A stretch of 64,000 nt of DNA from positions 162,708,331-162,772,330 of the forward strand of contig CM040118.1 in NCBI GenBank assembly GCA_022559845.1, in the 5' to 3' direction. The stretch's first letter is position 1; the number at the start of each line of letters is the position of its first letter. Of the stretch, positions 56,302-64,000 are shown in pieces. Under the pieces are notes generated by a model. That model did no database searches. It was not told the DNA's origin and saw only the letters and a program-made list of their open reading frames with translations. This DNA is from Amorphophallus konjac (taxonomy: Eukaryota > Streptophyta > Magnoliopsida > Alismatales > Araceae). A program made the translations under genes and the position numbers.

Positions 56302-59110
56302 ACGTCGCCACCCACGAGCTAGGAAACTCGGAAGGGTTAGTGGGATGGTGTGGTCATGCATTGAAATTCTAAATAAAGTAGGAAATAAACTATATAATTA
56401 ATAATTAACTAACAAAAATAAATTTTAACATTTTATGATAATTAAATATAACTACAGAGTCCAGTCCACAAATACAGTCTAAAAGAAAAGAAACGTACAC
56501 TGCCTCGGGACATACCTCGGCACTGGCGAGCTGACTGCTAAACGACCTCCGACCGAGACGCACCACCTCGAGGAGAAGCGTTGCACCTAAAAAAGCAGGG
56601 AGTGAGCCTCATCTCATTGGGTCAGTAGGGGCCCCGCAGATCCCCACCACAACGAAAGCGATAACAGTAGCAGAAATAACAACAGTAAAGGAAAGCAGTA
56701 AGGACAACAACAACAGGAGCAACAGTAGTGGCGTAGCAACTAAAATAACAACAACAACAATAGCGGTGGCTAGCATAATATAACAGTAAAACGGAAAAAC
56801 CGCGGAGTCTCTACGCTACTCCTACCCTCATAAAGGAACCACAATCTCGAGTCGGAACCATCGATCTAAGGAAGGCTGCGGTAGCACTGCCGAAAGAACC
56901 TACGAAGCCTCTAACGTAGGAAAAGTCCTCACGGACGGAAGCCACTACGAAAATCACACCGCTGTAAAATCCTATCCTAGCTACCGGGAGAACCCTGACC
57001 ACGCTGTCGGGAAACCTCGACCTCGTAGGTGAGAAGTCATGCTAAAGTCACCCGGTCAGAACACACTACCCCTACTCCGGAGAACTACGGCCCACGGTCG
57101 GGAACTAAACCCACGGGTGACTTAAGTACTCCATTATTAGCACCGGCTGGATGCGTCCACTGACGACTTACACCACGCCGACTCTCCCTAATCTGGCTAC
57201 CTCTCCCAGAGAGTGAGGCAAGGGACTGGGTCGGATGCATCTCGGACGCCTTACACCGCCCACTATGCTCATGCCTACCGACCTCTCCCATAGAATGAGG
57301 CGGAGTCACAACAAAACAAAGACTAGTTGGGGTCACACCCGTCAGCGACGGTCCTCTGTCCCCAACCACGTGTGCACACACAGACCATGCCCTCTAAGTC
57401 AGGTCCTCTAACTCGTTTTCCCCTCAGCTGAACTCAAGCTTCTAAGGCGAGGGGCCCTACGGTAATCAACTTAAAAACAGTGACATCGTGAACATCTCTC
57501 AACCACGTGGTCGGAATGTGTCGGCACTCAGTAAGCAAACGCTCTCGGCCCAGCCAGTACGTGCACGTCACTCACTAAGCTGAGCCTAGTGGATTACTAC
57601 ACGAAAGAAGGTCCAACTCACGCACACCTGAAACCACAAAGTGGCACAGCCCGGTACAGGTAAACCACTTAAGGCCAGTAGCGGAAACCAACGAATGCCG
57701 GCCAACTAACTCACGCAGTAATGGACCTCTACTAATGGCAACCTACACGGGAAAGAACACTCCCTGCAACATATAAATCTCACAGGGATGGCCCATGACA
57801 ATTTATACAGAAATCTAGATCACAAAGAATCACGCGGACATCTCTTTTGTGAAACCGCATCGCATACAGACACCTCGGGGCAAGAAAAGGCGAAGCACGA
57901 CACCCCGAGGCAGGAATGGGCTGGGCGGCCAACCTCTTGGCCACCCAGTGGCCTTGGCGGCCACACCCCGGGCCGCCCAGCACAGGGCCACCCTGTGCAC
58001 TGGGCGGCCAGGCCTTTGGCTGCCCAGCAGGCTTGGGCGACCATCTCTTCAGTCGCCCAGTCCAAAGCAAGAAGAGGGTCTGGGCGGCCATAGTGCTGGC
58101 CGCCCAGTAGACCAGGGCGGCCAACCTCTTGGCCGCCCAGGAATAGTGCAAGGTGGCCAACCCTTTGGCCGCCTGCAACATGGGATAGAGGGGAAGAGGG
58201 CGGCCAGAGTCCTGGCTGCCCAGCAGCGACTCTGGCCGCCCAATAGTCCTGGGCAACCAGGGATCTGGCCGCCCAGCACTGGACACATGGCCACTCACGT
58301 GGTCGTCCACTGTTGGGTTCGCAGAAGCGAACCGAACTCCACGTGGAGTTCGATCCGGAGACCCATTCGCCTCGATGCCAAGAGGTAAACGAGGGGAATC
58401 TATCCCCGAGCATTCCTACCATCGGAAAACCAAATTCAAACCACAATCGGGGCCCAAATCAACCAAAATCGTCTCTCGTCCCAAACATGCTCATTTCCCC
58501 CCAAATAAGCAAAACACCCACTCTCGGCCTCACCAGAACACGAAATCGCGAGGGGAAACCCACAAGAGTGCTAGGGATCCGTCCCCCTACCTTATTCGAA
58601 GCTTTATTGTCAAAAACCCAGCGAAAACAATGATCACCCGCACGGTCGCCTCCCATGGCCGCGAGCACCTCCACCTCGCCGCACGCCACGTCCCTCGGCT
58701 TCATCCTCGCCCCACGCCGCTACTGCCGCACACCCCCTCGCCACCGCTGTGGGCCGTCGGGGCGAGAAGGGAGAGGGAAGGAGGGACGGGAGAGAGTGAG
58801 GGAGAGGAAGACGCGAGGGAGTGAGAGATGAGGGAATGGAGGGGGAGAGGGAGATTAAAAATGGGTTTTAAAATTTTATTCATTATAGTGTTTTTTCAAA
58901 TTCACATTAACCTTGAAAATTCCCAAAAAATAAATTCAAACTTCGAAAAATTTCAGGAAAAAGCCAGGCCGCTCAACGCGCCGCCATGAACCCGAAATAA
59001 CTCACACAAGCACAATCCAAGGGTCCGAAAATCCAAAATTAAAATCTGAAACCTATTCAGACATGATCCACGACTCACGAAAAAAGATCTAAAAAATTCA
59101 GGGCGTGACA
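56302..59110 (-). repeat. Solo gypsy-type LTR, right part
   Basis: With 47083-47137 it forms a 2.86-kb LTR that ends gggcgtgaca, flanked by TSD atgtg (47078-47082, 59111-59115). No primer site, polypurine tract, interior or second LTR, so it is a solo LTR left by LTR-LTR recombination. On the minus strand it starts TGTCACGCCCTG. It carries the conserved block shared with A, B and the LARD-like element (56585-56645) and a dense palindrome array (57921-58290). A GC-rich tract at 58650-58780 resembles a leader. No genes. Confidence 0.88.
57921..58290. repeat. Array of about nine GGGCGGCCA palindromes in solo LTR
   Basis: Units of about 28 bp: CTGGGCGGCCA, a 6-8-base loop, TGGCCGCCCAG. Clear examples at 57921-57948, 57953-57980, 58080-58107 and 58113-58140. 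One unit (58032-58060) has GGGCGAC / GTCGCCC, i.e. both arms changed together. Spacers are 4-40 bases and unrelated. Confidence 0.92.
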
Positions 59111-59115
59111 ATGTG

Positions 59116-60177
59116 CACACGTGGTCGGGGGCTTCAGACGCATGCTGACGAGCATGACCCCGACTAGACCCTTGTCCTTGTGTTACTTGTACGGTGTCTC
59201 AGTTTTCGTCTAGGGCGAGTAGGGAGACACCTGAGACACGGACTAAGTCGTCAGTGGATGCATCCGACCTTACTTCTAGTGGGCAGGTTCTCCCGTCACG
59301 CGACACGTGACTCTCTTGACTTGAGGTTTGGTTTTCTGTCAGCGATGACGTGGTTCTTCAGGTGATTTTTGTGTATGTTTCCCAACGCTGAGGTCTAGGG
59401 TTCCCAGTAGAGTCACCAAGGTTTCACCGTAGACAGTGTAGGGTTCACGACGGCGAGATCGTGACTATACCCTTGGGCCGTGAGGTCTTGGGTTGGGCCC
59501 CGTCGGCGAGGACGGGCCTTCACGACAGAGATGTAGTGGTTTTCCCTTCCTGGTAGTGTAGCTAGGTTTTCCCGTTGGTTCAGCGGCCCCCGACTGTGAG
59601 ATCGGGGTTTGCTTCTCGTCGTTGTTAGGAGTAGCTTAGAGAGCCGTGGTTCTACCAGCTGCCGTTGTTACTGTTCGTGCTATGGTTGTTACTTCCGTCA
59701 TTATTATTATCGTTGTTACTTCTATTATGTTGTTATTGTTATTTCCGTTATCGCTGATGTTTACCACCATTGTTTTGTGGTGAGGATACGTGGGACCCCT
59801 ACTAAGCCAATGATATGAGACTCACCCCTATCTTTTCAGGTGTTGTAGTTTCTCTTCGAGGTTCAGAGGTGCAGCACGAGGTTCGTAGTTGCTAGCTTGC
59901 CAGAGCCGGAGGCGTATCCGGTGATTGAGTACGCTTCTTTCCCTGTAGACTGTACGTACTTTGTGGGCTGGACTCTGTAGTTAGTTTATTAATTGAAAAT
60001 GTAATTTATTTTCAGCTATTTAAACATTTAATTATGTAGTTTTTTCCTATATTATTTTAATTTTTAATGTATCTCCACACACCAATTAACCCTTCCGAGC
60101 CTTCTGACTTGTGGGTGGTAGGCTAGGATTTGAATGGTATCGGGTAATTCCTGATATCTAGATCTTAGGTCATTACA
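59116..60177 (+). repeat. Element B 3' LTR, right part
   Basis: Resumes with cacacgtggtcgggg after the duplicated atgtg and ends ggtcattaca. It parallels 43915-45016 of LTR A block by block, including the ggatgcatcc block and the actaagcc ... cttttcagg block (59781-59841). Total LTR B is about 2.87 kb. A TTATT/GTTG-rich low-complexity stretch lies at 59680-59760. No genes. Confidence 0.85.
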
Positions 60178-61250
60178 ATCTGCCTTATGGAGCAATACAT
60201 ACCTGACATCTGCCCTTAATTCTACTTTCTCCTTTTGAAGTTGCTACAGCATAGTAGTTTTGTAAGCCATCTTTGGAGGCCATTCTCCATTTGTAGTGAT
60301 TGACTACTGTCCCCATGTCTCCTTTCCAGAAATAAACAAAACTAAACAAGGGGTTATTAGCAATCATGTATTCACAGCCATTATTAGCAATCGTCAGCAA
60401 CTTGATTAGCCTATGGATAGATGTAATGACTTCTAGAGCGGACAACTTGTCCACCATAATCTAACATAAGTCTTTTTTTCTTTCATAATTTGGAATCTAG
60501 CACATTTAGTTTAGGACCTACCTTGAGCACCTAATGTTTTGAGTTACATGATGTTTTGGATCAACGTGTTTAGATCGATGTTTTATTTTGAATCACATGA
60601 TTTTACTGTGATGCGATTCAACTGACTATGTTTATCACAAACACCTTTTCAGTGAAGTTAGAACTCTTTGTCAAGTATTCCTTCTGTCAGACTCTTTAAG
60701 ACTTTCGTAAGTCTCTGCAAGTCATGAATTCTCATATAGACGTCGAACTGGTTATACCATAAAAACCCTAAAGACACTCTGAATCACGTCTTACTGCAGA
60801 GATGCGATTTGACCAGCCCTTTGAAATGCATTTCTTATTTGGGATGCAATTTTGTTAAGTTATTTATGAACGCGGCGCTACCAAATACCTATGGTCATTT
60901 ATATATGTATTGTCTTTTTACAATAAATATGCTAGGAAAACATAGTTATGTAGCTAATAATTAAGAACTGCACACCAATAAATATAATCAATCTCGTGTA
61001 CTTTCCTATAGCATTTAATTAAATTGTAATTAAATTAGCAATAAAAATACTCTATAAAAACAAAATATTTCGTAATTCAGATAGTTTGACTATGTATAAT
61101 TTGTTTCTTTTTTGACAATACTCTTTGATCACGACGCTCACACTTAAGTTGCAAATGAGTAGAATCAGGTCATGCATTATTTTGTTGAAATTTAGTTTTT
61201 TTCATCATTACAATACTATTTGATCATGTCCCATGCCTGTCCGCCTGCAC
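60178..61250. other. AT-rich flank right of element B, unassigned
   Basis: Not LTR sequence. A minus-strand frame of 90 codons (60185-60457) abuts the LTR end; I recognise no family in it and it may be a fragment of what B inserted into. The remainder to about 61250 is AT-rich with no plausible gene or repeat. Confidence 0.5.
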
Positions 61251-61255
61251 CTTCG

Positions 61256-61560
61256 CTCGATCTCCACCCTGGTCATCTCCTCTCCCTCCCCCCCTCTCTC
61301 TCTTAGATCCCCACGCCGACGATCTCTCTCTCTGCTCTCTCTCCCCCTCCCCTCTCTTCCCTTCCGCCCCCTCTCTCTGACCCCCACCCCACCCCACCCC
61401 ACCCCACCCCGATCATCTCTCTCTCACACACACACACGGTTGGGGGAGAGATGTCGGTGGGTCTTATTGACTTCTCTCTCTCTCTCTCTCTCACACCCCT
61501 ATGCCCTCTCTCTCTCTCTCTGACCCCACCCCACTAAGGTCACCTCTCTCTCTCACCTCT
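61256..61560. repeat. CT-rich low-complexity tract with short microsatellites
   Basis: Long runs of ctctctctc, an imperfect ccccaccccac repeat (61381-61410), cacacacaca (61425-61436) and further ct runs (61473-61520). Open frames reading through it are artefacts of composition. Confidence 0.9.
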
Positions 61561-62220
61561 AGGTCCCACATTCTCCCCCTTACAATCCCTTTATCTCTTA
61601 CAACTCATCTCTCTTTTAGCGTGGAGAATTTGAGATTTATGAGAGATATTTTAATATTTTAATTATTAAATAGAGAGAATATTTAAATCTTCATAGAATA
61701 TTCGTTGGTCCAGTCAATAGTCAATGTAAGTTAACTAGGGTGATATTTTTACACTATTTTGACGAAATCAGGGAAATCTTTACTAATATAAATCCAGACA
61801 CAATACATTTGTAAATATACATTTAACAATGATTTATATGCTAAAAATCATAATAAATCAGTAGAGTTATACTTTGTTCAAATTCAACTTGTCTCATAAG
61901 CTGGGGCAAGGTGATTTTGTTCATTGCTAGCTAGTTGTCACGTGGACCTGAACCACAGACTTTAACCGTGACCTAACAACCCACCACCCCTTTCTCTTGC
62001 GGGCACCTAGTTCCTCTAGCTCCACCTAGGGGTGAGCATAATTCAAGTTCCAACCTGTAATCCAAATATAACTGACAAATTTAGTGTGGTTTGATTCATG
62101 TTGAAATTAAAAAAAAATTAAAATCAAACTGTATTTAAAATTTGGTTCTATTCGATTTTCAATTATTACAAACCAAATGAGATTGGATAAATTGATTGCT
62201 AGGGGTATTTTCGTCAATTT
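61561..62220. other. AT-rich intergenic sequence, no gene seen
   Basis: No frame, RNA or LTR feature. The start near 62027 (ctaggggtgagcataattc) resembles the termini of some non-autonomous hAT elements, but no inverted partner or duplication was found. Confidence 0.5.
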
Positions 62221-62221
62221 A

Positions 62222-62238
62222 ATCAAACCCTAAAACCC
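62222..62238 (+). promoter_or_regulatory. Telo-box-like motif
   Basis: aatcaaaccctaaaacc holds AAACCCTAA followed by a second partial copy, right before a CT- and GC-rich stretch. In plants the telo-box is common near the transcription start of ribosomal-protein and other housekeeping genes. Function here is inferred from context only. Confidence 0.45.
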
Positions 62239-62950
62239 TCCCCTCTCACGCACACGACACACCCCAACCCAACCCCGCAAGCTGAAGCGGCGCGGCCCTC
62301 GTGCAGTCGCTCTCTCTTCACCCCTCGTCCTAGCCCTCCTCGAAGACTCTTCCTTCTCCTCCTCCTCGTCGTCCGGCGTCCGCCGTACACCTCCAATTCA
62401 AGGTCGGCGCCGCCACCGGATCCGTCGGCCCTCCCGCCGGACCAACCGGACCCTTGCTTGCCGTGCTCCTCTCTATCTCATACGAGCAGGCCCTCATCCC
62501 TCGCACCCCTCGAGCCGCCGGCGGAAGTCTATTGTTCACCCGCCGGACTGAGCGCTCGCAGTCCGCCTGCCAGCCGCCGGCCACAGCCTATTGCCCAGTT
62601 AGCTCTCATCCCTCGTCGGCTCTTCGCCCTCGCCCCTCGCCGGATCGCCCAGAGTCGCCCTCCCTTCTCCTCCTCGCCGGCCGTCGTCCACCTCCAATCC
62701 AAGTGAGGAAAGATCGGCGCCGCCGTCGGACCCGTCGGCCCTCACCCCTCGCAGTCCGGCAGTCCGCAGCCGCGTTGGCCCTCAGCTCGCAGCCGCAGCC
62801 CTGTCTGGCTGCCTCAGCGCCTCTCTCGTCTCTTCGTCTCCGGCTGCGTCCACCGCAAAGCAAGGATCGCCGCCGTCGGACACAGGCCCTCTCTGTCTGG
62901 TACCAGTTCCTCCCTCTTATCTCTTCCTCTGTATGTGTTGACATCTGATG
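62239..62950 (+). other. GC-rich, ATG-less stretch with internal repeats; possible 5' leader
   Basis: Strong shift to high GC/CT content with no ATG on the plus strand until about 62926. Three related segments (62392-62433, 62693-62742, 62857-62895) share aattcaagg/atccaagt-type starts and cggcgccgcc/cgtcgg...ccctc. It could be a 5' leader with a duplicated exon-like part, a CpG-rich promoter region, or a repeat. A possible donor site CTG/GTACCAG lies at about 62899. No protein assigned. Confidence 0.35.
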
Positions 62951-63448
62951 CATTGATCTTTGCCTTTTTTTTGGGATCAAACAGATGAGTATTTCTTCAT
63001 TACCATGCTAAACCGGAAGATTTACATACAAAAGCCGAGTTTAAATAGGTAACATAGTTAACTTACAAGATTTAAGAGTCATTTTGGCCAAATCATGTGC
63101 CTGCCTCTTCAGCTCCCTATTCGCAAAACTGATACTTACCTGTTCTCTTTGAATTAACTCCCTGCAGTTTGTGTCCTTACTATAGTGTTTTGATCATAAA
63201 TTATGCTGTCTGCTCCTGTCATATTCTTCCCTTCAATTCTTTTTTTTTAAATTTTTTTGAAGGATGTTGGTTGGTGTGGACTGAAATGATTTTGTCCACC
63301 ATTGGATGCATGCATTGAGACTACAACATGTATAATGCAGCAGGGATAATGGTGAATAATCTATTGAATCATGTTGATTTGAAAATCGTTCATTATGGGT
63401 TGAGTTCTTTGTAACACTGATACATGGCTTTTCTTCCCCAATTTACAG
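62951..63448 (+). other. Possible intron or spacer
   Basis: AT-rich, with T-runs, between the GC-rich stretch and a good 3' splice-site pattern (ttcttccccaatttacag, ending 63448). No coding frame. Confidence 0.3.
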
Positions 63449-63544
63449 TCATATTTATGTCGAGGGGTTCCAGGACGAAGGATCAGCATTGAGTTTCGTC
63501 GAAGGACAAATAGCAGAAATTGCCAATGGAAAAGGCTTGAAGTA
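63449..63544 (+). other. Possible small terminal exon
   Basis: Directly after the acceptor-like tract, one frame reads HIYVEGFQDEGSALSFVE and on to IANGKGLK before a TAA at about 63543. Balanced composition and the acceptor support a real exon, but the family is not recognised and no upstream coding exon was found. It could be a gene remnant or chance. Confidence 0.25.
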
Positions 63545-63546
63545 AT

Positions 63547-64000
63547 AAGAGCAGCTGGAAGAGGGCTGTAAGAACATCGGGAGTAAAAGGGGTGTCAATG
63601 GATCATAAAGATCCGAAACTTGATCCAAATCTTATTTTTTTGGGATTCGGATCAGTTTATGATTCGAAATAAGGTATGTTTTGAGAATTCGGGGCAACTC
63701 ATTTCTGATCCGAAATCTTTGATGAATTCAGATCAGAAATTGGGGCGCCATATGCCGCCTCCATTTCGGGGCGGCTGTCTGTCACTCTCCCTATCCCTGC
63801 AATCGCGATCCCCCCAGGCTCCCATCCCTCCCCTTCTCAGAAGTCAGAACTGCCTGTAGGGTTTCTTCCATCCCCTTCCTTGCGATCTTGGCGGCGATCT
63901 CTGTGTCGGTCCCCCGCGACGGACCTCGGTGCTGGCCATCCGCGACAGCGACGGCTACGGTGATTTCGGCCTCTCTCGCCCCCCCCCTCTCTCTATTTTG
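63547..64000. other. Unassigned right edge
   Basis: 63595-63745 has repeated GATCCGAA-type words in both orientations (gatccgaaac, gatccaaat, gattcggatc, gatccgaaat), a pattern seen near the ends of some plant transposons. The rest is GC/CT-rich and runs out of the window. No gene supported. Confidence 0.4.

Noticed and set aside
57820..58446. 208-codon minus-strand ORF and overlapping frames in the solo LTR
   Set aside because: The W/P/G-rich repeats in the translation simply follow the GGGCGGCCA palindrome array, and long frames occur on both strands.
61233..61523. Serine/leucine-rich protein
   Set aside because: Translation of a CT microsatellite tract.
62027..62220. Non-autonomous hAT element
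   Set aside because: The left end resembles such elements, but no inverted terminal partner or 8-bp duplication could be found.
62222..62238. Interstitial telomeric repeat
   Set aside because: Only one full and one partial unit; a telo-box is the simpler reading.
62454..62948. 164-codon protein in the GC-rich stretch
   Set aside because: There is no ATG at its start and the product is low-complexity; a non-coding leader or promoter is more likely.

Overview
The window is repeat-dense nuclear DNA from a flowering plant. It is almost entirely nested LTR retrotransposons, which points to a large, retrotransposon-rich genome. Plant signatures are the Tekay/Del-like Ty3-gypsy polyproteins, a Ty1-copia element with SIRE/Maximus-like reverse transcriptase motifs, a Cassandra element carrying 5S rRNA sequence in its LTRs, an element with an Athila/Tat-type tRNA-Asp primer site, and a plant LINE fragment. 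Species and monocot/dicot status cannot be decided. No intact host gene was found.

Layout, outermost first. Element B (gypsy, + strand) contributes its 3' tail and 3' LTR (45017-60177). Element A (gypsy, +) sits in B's tail and contributes its own tail and 3' LTR (32396-45016). Inside A lie E1, a minus-strand Tekay-like gypsy element (835-32395, left end lost or outside the window), and a 9.7-kb non-coding LTR element (33596-43303) with 3.8-3.9-kb LTRs. E1 is interrupted by a complete Cassandra TRIM (4073-4727), by a copia element (9140-30756) in its 5' LTR, and by something unidentified at about position 834. The copia element is itself split by a complete gypsy element E2 (16407-27325). Five-base target-site duplications (TSDs) were read directly for Cassandra (ataca), copia (caggt), E2 (ctatg), the non-coding element (gcggc), the solo LTR (atgtg) and the Athila/Tat-like element (atcct). 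B's LTR is split by a minus-strand solo LTR (47083-59110). That solo LTR is split by a non-autonomous Athila/Tat-like element (47138-56296), which contains a 5'-truncated LINE (about 50089-51370).

From 60178 to the end is non-LTR flank: AT-rich unassigned DNA, a CT-rich low-complexity tract, a telo-box followed by an ATG-less GC-rich stretch that could be a host 5' region, and one possible small terminal exon.

All polyproteins are broken. E2 is the best preserved: its whole gag-pol lies in one frame, interrupted only by point-mutation stops. The most unusual observation is that at least five LTR families here (copia, E1, E2, the non-coding element and the solo LTR; more weakly A and B) carry arrays of short imperfect palindromes. 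Each array has its own arm sequence, and in several places both arms of a unit change together.
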